From: Candidatus Anaerobiospirillum stercoravium
Lineage (GTDB): Bacteria; Pseudomonadota; Gammaproteobacteria; Enterobacterales; Succinivibrionaceae
NCBI GenBank assembly: GCA_019113025.1
Contig: DXIF01000020.1
Coordinates: 1 to 58,396, forward strand
Direction: 5' to 3'
DNA length: 58,396 nucleotides
Under the pieces are notes generated by a model. It was given only the letters and a program-made list of their open reading frames with translations, had not been told where the DNA came from and ran no database searches. The position numbers were made by a program, and so were the translations under genes. Below, piece after piece: positions 1 to 9,474 of the stretch; the stretch's first letter is position 1, and each line of letters starts with the position of its first letter.

Positions 1-269
1 CCAACTTTTGAGCTAGGGGCCGCCCCGCCGACCAAAAAGCCAAAAGGCCTAGGAGCACCTACCCTAGACCTTTATGCGCCCCTGACAAGGCACCACCCAA
101 CGCTCTAGCTCTTGCAGCGCTCGCGCTTTTGCAGCGTGCGAAGCCGCATGCTACCAGCGACCTTGCGCTACCAGTGCGCCTGCAAACAGCTCCGACTACG
201 CAGTAGCGCTTGCGGCCCATGCCCTTGCGGCCTCTGCCGCCAGCAGCCGCCTATGAGCCTTCGCGCCTA

Positions 270-941
270 CTAAGCCTCAAAGTCGATGACAACGCCGCGT
301 AAGTCTTCGTTGACACCAGCAGTATCAACGCCGCGGGCCTTAAGCGCTGGGTCAGCGACCATATCATCATGGGCCAAGCGCTGCTCATACGCTTGCACGG
401 CGGCACGCACGCGCAAGATCTCCTCAGACGGGATCTGACGGAGCACTTCACTCGTCTCAGAATCCACGATATTGACGACGTTGGCGTCCTCAAACTTCTC
501 GGAGGTATCAAAGCGAATCGCTAAGCGTTTTTGATTTAACGCCGCAATGACTTCCTTAGCGTGCTCACGAGCCTCTTGCTGCCGCTCTTCTTGGGACAGA
601 GCGCGCTCACGCTCACTCTCGGTGCGCAGCTCTTGGGCCAGTGCGCTTTCTTCTGAAATGAAGCTATTGCGAATGGTCGCCTGCGAGACAAAGGAATCTT
701 GCTCCCATACCGGATCTTGCAAGGCGCGGCTGGGATCGGCAATCCGCTTATCACGCGCACTTACGCGCTCGGAGCTCGCAACTTCCGGGGCAACGCTCGG
801 GACAGCAGAATTGACCGCAGCAGAACTAGAAGCGGCTGCTGCATTATTGGCATCCAGAGAGCGTTTAAGGTCATTAGCTTGAGGGGCGACGCTCCGCTCT
901 ACTAAATCCCGGTCTGCCTTAAATACACTTCCGATATCCAT
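270..941 (-). CDS. flaG: FlaG-family flagellar protein
   Basis: Predicted 223-residue FlaG-like protein, which in polar flagellates modulates filament length or stability. The C-terminal third carries the family signature: a basic RLAIRFD segment, then VVNIVDSETSEVLRQIPSEE, matching the FlaG pattern of a beta-rich domain ending in ET-x-EV-x-RQIP-x-E. The N-terminal 120 residues are Ala/Ser/Glu-rich and poorly conserved, making it longer than typical 120-150 residue FlaG proteins. An upstream in-frame start would add 14 residues, but the ATG at 941 follows an AAGGAG box with 8-nt spacing and begins MDIGSVF, so I use that. It points out of the window's left end, where flagellin or fliD genes may lie (inference). 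It is separated from flgL by an unrelated plus-strand gene. Confidence 0.85.
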   Translation of the reverse strand: MDIGSVFKADRDLVERSVAPQANDLKRSLDANNAAAASSSAAVNSAVPSVAPEVASSERVSARDKRIADPSRALQDPVWEQDSFVSQATIRNSFISEESALAQELRTESERERALSQEERQQEAREHAKEVIAALNQKRLAIRFDTSEKFEDANVVNIVDSETSEVLRQIPSEEILRVRAAVQAYEQRLAHDDMVADPALKARGVDTAGVNEDLRGVVIDFEA

Positions 942-1754
942 TTCTAACTCTCCTTGGGGTACCCATGAAGGCGTCACACCCAAGAGGACTAGGACTTAGG
1001 ACTAGTCAGCTTGTTTTGCCGGTGCGAGCCAAAACAACAGGCTGCTTGCAGCACTACATCACTTCCCAATTTCGCGCGCGAGCACAAAGGAGAGCTCTCA
1101 CGCAGAACCTAAACCGCACCCACCAGAAAATGAGTCCACTGCCAAGCGGCTCAAACCACAACCGCCAGAGCCAGTGCCATTGGGGCTTGCCCCATGCTGC
1201 CACCGACCCTGCAAAGAGCGCCCGCTACGCTAATAGCAGCCTCCCTAGAACCAAGTTTGAGCTTTGACCGCAGCTTCTGCCTCGGCCTAAGTGACGCCGA
1301 CGCTGAGGCACTGCTATCACAGCCCACCTCTGGCGCCCGCGCCCTGACTGCACGCCCTGACAACGTGGCAGCAGTTTTAGCCTAACGGCAACTTCTCTCC
1401 TGAGCTTTGGTTTTACGACCTAAGGCACTGCTCCCCGCACTACCCATAAAGGGAGTTCAGCGCGTTTAGGGCTGGGCCCGAAGGCCGAAATTTGTCGATT
1501 GAAACTGGTAATGTCTGAACAAAGGATCGATTCGGTACCCTAATACAATTACCGAAGAGGCGCGGTGCTTGATCAAATTAGCACCAGCTCTCATTGTTAT
1601 ATATCGGAAAACCTTGCAATTTCTTGAACGCCCCAGCGCTCATCCGCCGCATGTTTATCATAGTTACCGCAAGCGTTCCCCACGCTCCCAGCAAAATCCC
1701 GTTTTTATCGGCGCAGCGCCCGCCCCCAGCATCCAACCTAAAATGCCACTCACT

Positions 1755-1796
1755 TCCAACAACAGTGCGCCCCATATCCAACAACAGTGCGCCCCA
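1755..1796. repeat. 22-bp tandem duplication
   Basis: TCCAACAACAGTGCGCCCCA occurs at 1755-1774 and again at 1777-1796, a 20-bp perfect repeat at 22-bp period. It lies shortly before a second array of different period. Confidence 0.9.
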
Positions 1797-1859
1797 CAAC
1801 AGGCCGCGTCCCCGAAGACTCAGCCGCTCACCTCGTCCCAACTTCGGCCCGGGCTCAAA

Positions 1860-1926
1860 CTCATCCCTGTCTCAGGCTCATCCCTGCCCCAGGCTCATCC
1901 CTGCCCCAGGCTCATCCCTGCCCCAG
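1860..1926. repeat. 17-bp tandem array, four copies
   Basis: Four near-identical copies of CTCATCCCTGCCCCAGG at 1860, 1877, 1894 and 1911 (the last incomplete). On the minus strand the unit reads TGAGCCTGGGGCAGGGA and shares TGAGCCT with the 11-bp arrays near 9.5 kb and 44.5 kb. Confidence 0.92.
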
Positions 1927-2084
1927 CTTCATACCAGCTGGTTTAGTTTGCGGCGCGCTTAGCCTCAATTGAAGTTGAGACCTCAACGTAACCTTAGGTT
2001 AAGCGCTGCAAAGTGCTATCATCCCTCATTAGGCAGCCTCCTCATAAGAGCTGCGTCCCTTCGACCATCTGACCAGGAGCGCAC

Positions 2085-4310
2085 ATGTCCCAAACGTTAA
2101 GCCACCCCGAGCCACCCCGAGCGCAACTTCCATCCATCACGATCGGCAACTCCGATTTTCCCAATGTGTGTGATGATGGTACCTTATTTGTCGATAAGAC
2201 CGCTAAGCTCGCATCCTTATTCAAGCTCAAAAAGGTCTTTTTTGCCCGACCCCGGCGTTTTGGCAAAAGTACGCTCGTTTCCATGCTCAAAGAGCTCTTT
2301 GCCCACGGTACCGAGAGGTTCCAAGGCTTGGCGATCCATGACACCTGGCCGGAGCAACGGTGTTACCCGGTGATCGCCTTATCATTCCATGGGATGCACC
2401 AAGCGCAAGATCTAGAGCGCCAATTATGTGAGCAAATAAGCAATGCCCTCGTCGAAGCTGGTTTCCCCGAGGTTTACGCGCTGACCTCAGGTATTAGCAC
2501 TCTGTCAACTTTCTTGTGGAAAATCAGATCTTATCTCAGCAGCCACAAAACGGTCTGGCTCATCGATGAGTGGGATTATCCACTATCGCAGAACCTAAAC
2601 CAGCGCCCTTCCTTTGAGGCCAACCGCGAGGTTCTTGGTACCTTATTTAGCTGGCTGCGCGAACTGCCTAACCTGCACTTCATGCTGGTCACAGGTATCG
2701 CGCGCTACAGCGCCACTAATCTGTTCACCGGCCAAGATATCAGAAACATCAGCTTACATCCTGAGTTCGCTGATTTGCTGGGTTACACCCAAGCCGAAGT
2801 TGAAAGCAACTTCGCGGCGCATATCACCAAGGCAGCAGAGCTCTTGGAGCTCACCCCAGCGGAGTTCTTAGCGCAGCTCAAGCGCCATTATGATGGCTAC
2901 TACTTTGACCAAAACACGAGCCTCTCGCTCTACAATCCATGGTCGATCAACAACTTCTTCCAACAACTGGTTGACACCCCGAGCCAGCCCCCAATGTTCT
3001 TACCTTACTGGGTCACCAGCTCCAATGCCCCTGCTGCGCTGCGCTCCTTTGTCACAACACACCAAGTCGACTTTGCCTTCATCGAGCAGATCAAAAGCAG
3101 CAAACTTGAAATCGTGCAGGAGGCGTTCAACGAGCCCTCCTCCTTTACTCAGCTCGACTTGAAGTCACTTTTGGTGCAAACCGGCTTCTTGTCAATCAAA
3201 AGGGTGACCAACCCCGCTAACATCAGCCCGACCTCACGCGCCTATCAGTGCGATTTTCCTAATTTAGAGGTGGAAGCCAACTTTGCCCATATCTTCCTGC
3301 AGTTAGTGGCAGAACACAACCAGATGGGCGAAGCAGAGTTTAACCAGACCGCCACGCAGCTCAGAAGTGCCATTTGCGCTCAAGACATGCCTACGGCAGT
3401 CACCGCCCTCAACACCTTTATGCGGATGATCCCCTACGATGTCTGGAAACGCGCCTCTGAAGTCACGTACCGCACCTTCATTTGCTGGAGCATCCTCTTT
3501 AGCCAAATCACAGGATTCACCCGGGAAGAGACGATCAACAACCGCGGACGCTCTGATTTAGAGCTCGAGTTTGATCACAAGCTTTTGGTGATAGAGCTCA
3601 AGCGCTTGCCCGAAGACCAAACAGAAAGCCGCTCAGCTTGCCTGAAGCTTGCAGATCAAGCCCAAGCTCAGATCATAGATCGCGCCTACGGTCATAACGC
3701 CAGCACTTGGCAAAAGCCCAAGTTCACCGAGCGGCTAGGCTTAATTTTGGTGATCTCACCAAACTCGCGCCAAATTGTCTATTGGCGTTTGATCACCCCA
3801 AAAGTCAGCTCCGAGCCCATACCACCAATGCGCGGTGAAGGTTGGAGTGCGCCCTTGAGTGAAGCCTCTAACAAGCATACCTCTATTCCAGCAGCACAGG
3901 ATACAGTCAAGCAGACCAGCCCACTCATACCTGCGCCCAGTACCCCGCGTGCTGGCAGGAGTGATGCACCCGCACCCCAATCAAACACGTCCGCGCCGCA
4001 AGGCTTTAGTCTGATCAACAAGCTATCGTTGCAGGTCTTAATTTCCTCGGCTCAAGCTCAAGCTCAAGCTCAAGCCGATCCTAAGAGCAGCTCCAAGGTC
4101 CAGCTTGACCCCGAGGCTTTGAGCGCAATGTTGCTCGTAGCCTTACCTGAGCTCAAACAAATGCAAACCGACTTAAGCCCAGAGGCCATCGAGCAGCAGC
4201 TTCGATTCACCATCGATACGGTGCAAGCGATCACGGCACCCCATACCGTAACCATTGACCGCGACTTCTTGGTCAGGCAATTAGCCAACTTACTTACGCA
4301 AGCACAGTGA
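2085..4310 (+). CDS. AAA-ATPase-like / PD-(D/E)XK nuclease-fold protein
   Basis: 741 residues. The N-terminus matches the AAA-ATPase_like family (PF09820 type): an FVDKT motif, a Walker A variant RPRRFGKST at 55-63 (Lys61), and a Walker B-like LIDEWD near 165 (family norm LIDEYD). Around 485-510, GRSDLELEF...LLVIELK supplies Asp491, Glu504 and Lys506, the D...E-x-K core of the PDDEXK_9/DUF1703 domain. About 190 residues follow that I do not recognise, with a short AQ repeat encoded by four CTCAAG hexamers (4051-4074). The ATG at 2085 follows AGGAG at 2074-2078. This family is expanded in gut Bacteroidetes and some gammaproteobacteria; its biological role is unknown. It stands alone, opposite in strand to the flagellar genes on either side, which suggests insertion. 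Confidence 0.85.
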   Translation: MSQTLSHPEPPRAQLPSITIGNSDFPNVCDDGTLFVDKTAKLASLFKLKKVFFARPRRFGKSTLVSMLKELFAHGTERFQGLAIHDTWPEQRCYPVIALSFHGMHQAQDLERQLCEQISNALVEAGFPEVYALTSGISTLSTFLWKIRSYLSSHKTVWLIDEWDYPLSQNLNQRPSFEANREVLGTLFSWLRELPNLHFMLVTGIARYSATNLFTGQDIRNISLHPEFADLLGYTQAEVESNFAAHITKAAELLELTPAEFLAQLKRHYDGYYFDQNTSLSLYNPWSINNFFQQLVDTPSQPPMFLPYWVTSSNAPAALRSFVTTHQVDFAFIEQIKSSKLEIVQEAFNEPSSFTQLDLKSLLVQTGFLSIKRVTNPANISPTSRAYQCDFPNLEVEANFAHIFLQLVAEHNQMGEAEFNQTATQLRSAICAQDMPTAVTALNTFMRMIPYDVWKRASEVTYRTFICWSILFSQITGFTREETINNRGRSDLELEFDHKLLVIELKRLPEDQTESRSACLKLADQAQAQIIDRAYGHNASTWQKPKFTERLGLILVISPNSRQIVYWRLITPKVSSEPIPPMRGEGWSAPLSEASNKHTSIPAAQDTVKQTSPLIPAPSTPRAGRSDAPAPQSNTSAPQGFSLINKLSLQVLISSAQAQAQAQADPKSSSKVQLDPEALSAMLLVALPELKQMQTDLSPEAIEQQLRFTIDTVQAITAPHTVTIDRDFLVRQLANLLTQAQ
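4051..4074 (+). repeat. CTCAAG hexanucleotide repeat, four copies, in frame
   Basis: Four perfect CTCAAG units inside the AAA-ATPase gene encode alternating Ala-Gln in the C-terminal extension. Since the unit is a multiple of three, slippage would change linker length but not frame. Confidence 0.9.
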
Positions 4311-4391
4311 GGTGCCCCGTAATGTCCCGCGACGCAGGCAGCGCTGCCGCAAAGTCGCCATGAGTGCCTCGCGCTACACGCTAATGAAAAA

Positions 4392-4420
4392 GGGCGAACC
4401 TCAGTTCGCCCCTTTCCTTT
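4392..4420. terminator. Bidirectional intrinsic terminator
   Basis: Stem GGGCGAAC (4392-4399) / GTTCGCCC (4404-4411) with loop CTCA. On the plus strand it is followed by CTTTCCTTT; on the minus strand by TTTTTCATT. It sits between the converging AAA-ATPase gene and flgL and can serve both. Confidence 0.85.
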
Positions 4421-4470
4421 AAGCTGCGCTTGCTTGCGCGTCTCTTAAGCTGTGTGCTTGTCAGCGCGCC

Positions 4471-5745
4471 TTAGCGCATGTAGTCAAACAGCGTGGTCGA
4501 GTGGACCAAGTTATAAGACTGCTGAGCCACCTGCAGCGCATTCTGCGCAATCAGCAGGTTGGAGACCGCCGCGAAGGTGTCAATCTCGGAGACATTAGCC
4601 TTAGCCTCAGACTTGATATCGCTTAAGGTCTCATCGGAGGTGATGATGGCATCAATGTTGGCACCACGCGCACCAACCATACCGCGGTAGGAGTCAACCT
4701 GCTTCTTGGCGATATTGAGGTTCTCCTGCATCTCAGCCAAATCGTGGGTCAAACTCGACATGCTCATGCCATTCTCTTCCCATTCATCTTGTGGCAGGGA
4801 GAGCTTGTTTACGATGTCCGTGAGCTTGTTAAGGATATTACCCGACTGTGGCTCCTCTAAATTCAGGCTAATCATATTGCCTGCTTGCGGAGTAAAGTCT
4901 TCCGACAAGTTAAAGGTCATACCCATGACTTCAATCTTGCCATCCTTGATTTCGCCGGAAGCTACATCAGTACCAGCCATGGCAGGGAAAGGACGTAACT
5001 CAAATGTATCTTCACCAGTAAAGAAAACAACCCACTCATTATCTTGCGAACCAGCTGCAGTGCCCTTGTCACCATAGTTGAAATGATCTTTAAAGAAGGC
5101 ATTGAACTGATCGTAATCTGAAACCGTCGAACCAGTGATAGCATCAGCTGGCGTAGTGTAATTAACGCCAAAGTCATAGGCGTACATGACGTTTTCGAAA
5201 ATGTTCAGGCCCGAATCGGTGGTTTGGACGGTGATGGTAGGAGATACGTTGACGTTCTTGGTCGAGCCATCTGCATTGCAGATGTAATTACCATCGGATG
5301 TAACAGTGTAGGTTGGACGATCCGATTGCGCACCAGAGAAGATATACTCACCTTCGGCATTCTTGGTGTTCATCAAGCTGTAGAGCTGATCGCGCGATTG
5401 CTTGATGTCCTCAGCTAAAGCCTGACGCGAACCATCATCTAAGGTACCGTTAATGGCCTGAATCAGACGGGTCTGGATGCTGGACATCGCATCCCAAATC
5501 TGGCCTAGAGCAGTTTCCTCTTGGTCTAAGGCATCGGATACGACCTTGGCGTTGTTGGCATAGCGCTCGTAGGAGACGATGTCGGACTGGTACTTGATCT
5601 TAGCCGCCATACCGCCCGGATCTTCACCGGCGGTCTGGAACTTAAGACCAGTGTTGTATTGCTTGGAAGCTTGGTCGACGCGGCTGTTGGCAGTCTGCAG
5701 GTAATTTAAGTGCGACTGGTACTGCATCGAGGTTGAAATGCGCAT
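4471..5745 (-). CDS. flgL: Flagellar hook-filament junction protein FlgL
   Basis: 424-residue FlgL (HAP3), the second junction protein between hook and flagellin filament, exported by the flagellar type III apparatus. The start MRISTSMQYQS and coiled N-terminal helix (SRVDQASKQYNTGLKF...EDPGGMA) are flagellin/FlgL hallmarks. The C-terminal helix ends NALQVAQQSYNLVHSTTLFDYMR, the matching D0/D1 return helix. It is about 100 residues longer than E. coli FlgL, through an enlarged central domain. AGGAGC lies just before the ATG. The gene follows flgK by 22 bp, so the two are co-transcribed, and ends at a bidirectional terminator. Confidence 0.95.
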   Translation of the reverse strand: MRISTSMQYQSHLNYLQTANSRVDQASKQYNTGLKFQTAGEDPGGMAAKIKYQSDIVSYERYANNAKVVSDALDQEETALGQIWDAMSSIQTRLIQAINGTLDDGSRQALAEDIKQSRDQLYSLMNTKNAEGEYIFSGAQSDRPTYTVTSDGNYICNADGSTKNVNVSPTITVQTTDSGLNIFENVMYAYDFGVNYTTPADAITGSTVSDYDQFNAFFKDHFNYGDKGTAAGSQDNEWVVFFTGEDTFELRPFPAMAGTDVASGEIKDGKIEVMGMTFNLSEDFTPQAGNMISLNLEEPQSGNILNKLTDIVNKLSLPQDEWEENGMSMSSLTHDLAEMQENLNIAKKQVDSYRGMVGARGANIDAIITSDETLSDIKSEAKANVSEIDTFAAVSNLLIAQNALQVAQQSYNLVHSTTLFDYMR

Positions 5746-5767
5746 AATTAGCTCCTACAGACTAAGA

Positions 5768-7852
5768 CTAGATAGCACTCATGAGCGCATCAAAAATGGT
5801 TTGAGAGGCACTGATAATGCGAGCGCAGGCACTATAGGACTGCTGGTAGCGAATCAGATTTGCTGCTTCCTCATCGAGGTTGACCCCTGCTGCCGAGGAG
5901 AACAGGCTCTGGCTCTGCTCGCACTTGGCCTGTGCTGCCTTTAAATCGGTCGTGGCTGACATGACCGCTGAACCTAAGGCGCTGGTCATATCGGCGTAGT
6001 CTTCGGTAATCGAGTTGCGGACGCTGTCGGTGCTGTAAACAATACCCTCTTGCTTGATGCCCGCCATCAAGTTACCGTTGGTATTGTCGTTGTAGCCGTC
6101 CTCGTTGATCTCAATCTTAAAGGACGAGCCGTTTTTGACCGTGCCCTTGAAACTGACTTCGTAGCCTGGATAACCATCTGGTAAGGAGTTTGGTAAGGGC
6201 GGCTGATCCCAGTCGGTGTGAGCAAAGATCTCGACACCATTGCACGAGGCATCAGCTTCACCTAACCGAGTTAACGTACCATCCTTGGCCTGGTTGTAAA
6301 CCACGTAAGCACCATTGCCTTGATCGTCTACTTCATAGCGAATATAGTTCGGAGCATTGGTTTTAAAAGTCGGTTTACCGGTAACAAGGTCGATATCAAC
6401 ACCCATATTCGGGCCGGTCTCAAAGACGCCTTCTAAAGTCGGAACGGCGTTACCATCGACCGCTTGATCTGCACTGACACGAACAGCAGAGGCAAAGGCA
6501 AAGTCTTCGGGCTTGGTGATGTTGCACTTGAGATCGAAGGCCGCGTTGATGGTTGGCTGCACCTTGAACTCAGCACGGGCATCAGCTAATTGATTATCAG
6601 TAAAATTAGTCCCAAAGTTGAAAGTAATACCATGCCCCACAGGGATAACAACTAAATTGCCATCCTTATCGCGGGTCTGACTAATGGTATTAGGATCAAT
6701 CTCTGTCTCTTTGCCGTCGGCATCAACCATGTAGACATGGGCTTGAGGCTGATTGTTGTCATTGTACATCCAGACCACCCGGTAATCGCAGCTGCGGATG
6801 TCAGCACCCTCGCCCTCGTTAAAGGTGAGCTGCATTGCCATGTCATCATCACCGTTGACACGCACGCCCTTGACCGGCTGAGGAATCTTGAACAGGTCTT
6901 GGCCCTTGACGCCCTCTAAGGTAATACCGCCCTTGTTCTGGACATTTAAGGCATCGGCTAAGGCTAAGGCGCTTTGACCTAACTCGCGCATCGCTTGGCG
7001 CATTTCGTTGGCCGAGGCTAAGTAGCCGCCTAAGGTACCGCCCCAGTTGCTGTCACCCATCTTGAGCTCAGTGTGAGCTGGCACCTCAAATACAAGGTTG
7101 ATGGAGCGCTTGGTGTTGTCAGCTTCGTCCTTGACCACATTGAGGTGAGCGTAGGTATCAGCATTAGCCAGGAGCTGACCGTTGCCCAAATACAGGCTAT
7201 AAGCGCCATCGGACTCAACCGTGAGGTTGACGTCGATGAGCTCAGAGAGCTGATTTACGATTTGGTCGCGCTTGTCTAACAGCTGCATCCCAACTTCGGT
7301 CTGCGCGGCGCGGTCGCTTAAGTTGCGCACACTGCGATTGACCTCGTAGAACGCTTCCACTAAATCGTTGATTTCGGTGGCGGTGTCCGAGATCTTGTTG
7401 TTGATATCAGTGAGCTCGTTCTTGATGTTGTAGTTTAAGGTGTTGTAGCGATCGATGGTGTTTTGCAGCTGGGTGAGCAGCTCTTGGCGATAAGCCGTTG
7501 AGGTGGTGTTCTGCACCGCCTCTTCCATCGAGGAGAACATGTTGTCGATCTGGGTGGCCATCGACGTATCCTCCTTGGACAGGAGGTTATCGACGGTACC
7601 CAGGCCCGTGGCATAGGCGTTGTAGAAGCCGACATTGCCTTGATCGCGGAACATCTCGCGCTGGGTGTACTTATCGTACAGACGACGGGTTACAGTCTCA
7701 CCAATGCCCCATTCAATGGCGCTGGTGTAAACCAGAGTTTCCTTGCGGATATAACCCGTGGTATTAACATTGGTAATGTTGTTAGAAGTTGTGCCAAGCA
7801 ACTTCTGCTGGGTAAGCACGCCGTACTTACCAGTCTGTAACAAGTCGAGCAT
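5768..7852 (-). CDS. flgK: Flagellar hook-associated protein FlgK
   Basis: 694-residue FlgK (HAP1), the first hook-filament junction protein. The N-terminus (MLDLLQTGKYGVLTQQKLLGTTSNNITNVNTTGY) has the conserved junction-protein pattern with NN-I-x-N-x-x-T-x-GY. The C-terminus (LDEEAANLIRYQQSYSACARIISASQTIFDALMSAI) is the classic FlgK/FlgE helix. It is longer than enteric FlgK (about 550 residues), with a large variable middle region of Asp/Asn-rich beta segments that would be surface exposed. A GGAATTTAAGG stretch precedes the ATG. First gene of flgK-flgL; separated from flgJ by 304 bp carrying two inverted repeats, so it may have its own promoter. Confidence 0.95.
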   Translation of the reverse strand: MLDLLQTGKYGVLTQQKLLGTTSNNITNVNTTGYIRKETLVYTSAIEWGIGETVTRRLYDKYTQREMFRDQGNVGFYNAYATGLGTVDNLLSKEDTSMATQIDNMFSSMEEAVQNTTSTAYRQELLTQLQNTIDRYNTLNYNIKNELTDINNKISDTATEINDLVEAFYEVNRSVRNLSDRAAQTEVGMQLLDKRDQIVNQLSELIDVNLTVESDGAYSLYLGNGQLLANADTYAHLNVVKDEADNTKRSINLVFEVPAHTELKMGDSNWGGTLGGYLASANEMRQAMRELGQSALALADALNVQNKGGITLEGVKGQDLFKIPQPVKGVRVNGDDDMAMQLTFNEGEGADIRSCDYRVVWMYNDNNQPQAHVYMVDADGKETEIDPNTISQTRDKDGNLVVIPVGHGITFNFGTNFTDNQLADARAEFKVQPTINAAFDLKCNITKPEDFAFASAVRVSADQAVDGNAVPTLEGVFETGPNMGVDIDLVTGKPTFKTNAPNYIRYEVDDQGNGAYVVYNQAKDGTLTRLGEADASCNGVEIFAHTDWDQPPLPNSLPDGYPGYEVSFKGTVKNGSSFKIEINEDGYNDNTNGNLMAGIKQEGIVYSTDSVRNSITEDYADMTSALGSAVMSATTDLKAAQAKCEQSQSLFSSAAGVNLDEEAANLIRYQQSYSACARIISASQTIFDALMSAI

Positions 7853-8014
7853 TGCCTTAAATTCCTACAACTACCTGACATCAACCGCCCAGGGCAGCAA
7901 CAAGCTAACGGCCTAACGCAAGCGATCTGCTATGGCGAGCTGAGCTCACACAGAGCTCACGCTGGACTCACTAGCAGCTGCGCTGCAGCGCTGCATAGCG
8001 CATCCTTGATCAGA

Positions 8015-8026
8015 CCTTGATCAAGG
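8015..8026. promoter_or_regulatory. Palindrome CCTTGATCAAGG upstream of flgK
   Basis: Perfect 12-bp palindrome, with its half CCTTGATCA also present as a direct repeat 11 bp away (8004-8012). It lies about 160 bp upstream of the flgK start in the only non-coding stretch between flgJ and flgK. It may be an operator for a dimeric regulator; function is inferred from position only. Confidence 0.4.
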
Positions 8027-8068
8027 AATTTGGCCACTAATTGCCAGAGCTAACTTGCCGCTCACTGC

Positions 8069-8108
8069 GTTTATCGCACGGCTTCACCTGGCCTAAAATG
8101 CGATAAAC
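8069..8108 (-). terminator. Inverted repeat after flgJ
   Basis: GTTTATCGCA (8069-8078) and TGCGATAAAC (8099-8108) form a perfect 10-bp stem with a 20-nt loop, about 50 bp beyond the flgJ stop. There is no T tract, so it may be a rho-type 3' end structure or an operator rather than an intrinsic terminator. Confidence 0.4.
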
Positions 8109-8156
8109 ATCAGCTTTTTGCCCTTTAATTAGGCGTTTCGCGCATCCACTCGGATG

Positions 8157-9296
8157 CTATTTGTATGCCATAAAAGCGATCTGACGCGTAATGTTTTTAA
8201 GCTTAGCTGCGTACTGCGGATCCGTAGCGTACCCTGCCTTTTGAATCTCATCAAAGTAGGTATCAGGATCGTAGCTTTTAGTGGCGGCCTTGGAGTAACG
8301 CTCATTGCCCGTGATCAAGGCAACATAATCCTTCATGGACTCGAGCACCGATGGATAAGCTCTGAAGCGCGAATTGCGCGTTACCATGGCTCCATGTTCA
8401 AATTCAGGAGAATCAAGGTCTTGGGTTGGGCCCTGCCACGAAGATCCGGCCTTGATACCGTAGTAGTTATTGCCCTCAGGCACATGCTGACCCCAACCAG
8501 TTTCCAGCGCCGCTTGCGCCACTAACACCAGTGGGTTCATGCCAATGCCTTCGACCGCCTTGACCGCATAAGGCATCATCTTCTGCACAAAGTCCTCTGG
8601 GGACTTGAAGTTGCGCATTTCGCGCACATCAGGCAACGAGCCATAGAGCTCGCTTAAGGAGCCCACATCGGCCTTTTGCTGCTTAGCGGCCGCATACAGG
8701 GTCGATGGGCGGGCAATGGCGCGCTGTTGATCGGCCTCGCTATAACTCATAAAGCCCGGCGTGTAGCCTTGGTTGAGCGCCATAAAGCCACCGTGCGCAC
8801 CAGTTAACGGCATCATGCCCTGACTCTCATGCAGCGGCATCATGCCATCTGGACCAATGGTGGCGCCAGCGGACTCTTGCGGCAGCGGACGGCCCTCGAG
8901 CTCTGCGAGCAAAGCCTTACCCTCATCGCCTAAACTTGCAGCAAATTGCTTGGTGATGAGATAGGAAATGGAGTTCTTATTGACTGAGGCGCCCCCGGTA
9001 CCATTGCCTTGCACCATGGCTCCTACTTGCTGCTGGGCCAGCATGTCATCAAAGAAACCGGAGTACTTGCTATGGAGCGGCGAGTCAGGGTTAAGCGTCT
9101 CATTGGCCGAGCGCATACCATCAACCCAGTATTGCATCAGCAGCGCTTCAAACTGCTGCGCGGCCATATACAGGGCCTGAGCTTTTTCTTTGTTGCTCCC
9201 ATGGCCCATTTGACGCAGCTTATCTAAGCCACGCGTATCGGCAATCAGACCTAAGTCAGCCTGCGCCTTTTGCATGTCGGGTGAACTTATATCCAT
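8157..9296 (-). CDS. flgJ: FlgJ: rod-binding protein with glucosaminidase domain
   Basis: 379 residues with the two-domain architecture of beta/gammaproteobacterial FlgJ. Residues about 40-105 (AAQQFEALLMQYWVDGMRSAN...SGFFDDMLAQQ) are the Rod-binding domain that caps the growing rod. Residues about 215-379 are a glucosaminidase/muramidase domain with the catalytic-Glu motif AALETGWGQ (Glu near 263) and NYYGIKAG, which opens the peptidoglycan for rod passage in the periplasm. The linker of about 110 residues is Gly/Met-rich and longer than in Salmonella (316 residues total). No clear Shine-Dalgarno box precedes the ATG. It is upstream of flgK-flgL in the same orientation. Confidence 0.94.
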   Translation of the reverse strand: MDISSPDMQKAQADLGLIADTRGLDKLRQMGHGSNKEKAQALYMAAQQFEALLMQYWVDGMRSANETLNPDSPLHSKYSGFFDDMLAQQQVGAMVQGNGTGGASVNKNSISYLITKQFAASLGDEGKALLAELEGRPLPQESAGATIGPDGMMPLHESQGMMPLTGAHGGFMALNQGYTPGFMSYSEADQQRAIARPSTLYAAAKQQKADVGSLSELYGSLPDVREMRNFKSPEDFVQKMMPYAVKAVEGIGMNPLVLVAQAALETGWGQHVPEGNNYYGIKAGSSWQGPTQDLDSPEFEHGAMVTRNSRFRAYPSVLESMKDYVALITGNERYSKAATKSYDPDTYFDEIQKAGYATDPQYAAKLKNITRQIAFMAYK

Positions 9297-9385
9297 AAGA
9301 AATCAACGCCCCAAACCGTTGCATCTTTGCCGCACCATGCCAGCAAACTCAAGCACGCCCCAATGAGAACAAGAGAACCGCGGCG

Positions 9386-9425
9386 ACCATGGAAGACCAT
9401 AGGAGACCATGGAAGACCATGGGAT
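9386..9425. repeat. 10-bp tandem array, four copies
   Basis: Units ACCATGGAAG, ACCATAGGAG, ACCATGGAAG and ACCATGGGAT follow one another directly, about 90 bp upstream of flgJ. Confidence 0.9.
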
Positions 9426-9474
9426 CAGAAGTCCGCACGCGCCCTCCCATTATCGGAGGCACGCCCAGCGAACT

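Larger units (their letters stand above)
942..2084. other. Gene-free interval between flaG and the AAA-ATPase gene
   Basis: About 1.1 kb upstream of both flaG (minus) and the AAA-ATPase gene (plus). Short open frames here overlap each other on both strands, have biased compositions and no ribosome binding sites, so I call none. It contains two tandem repeat blocks (listed separately). No sigma-28 promoter (TAAA-N15-GCCGATAA type) for flaG is visible. Confidence 0.6.

Noticed and set aside
1569-1962. Overlapping open frames of 87-125 codons near 1.6-1.9 kb
   Set aside because: Three frames on both strands cover the same tandem repeats; none has a start signal or recognisable protein.
8030-8050. 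Sigma-54 promoter for flgK (TGGCA...GGC on the minus strand)
   Set aside because: The GG-to-GC spacing is 9, not the required 10, and it lies about 180 bp upstream. A similar 9-spaced match occurs before flgJ near 9330; both fail the spacing rule.
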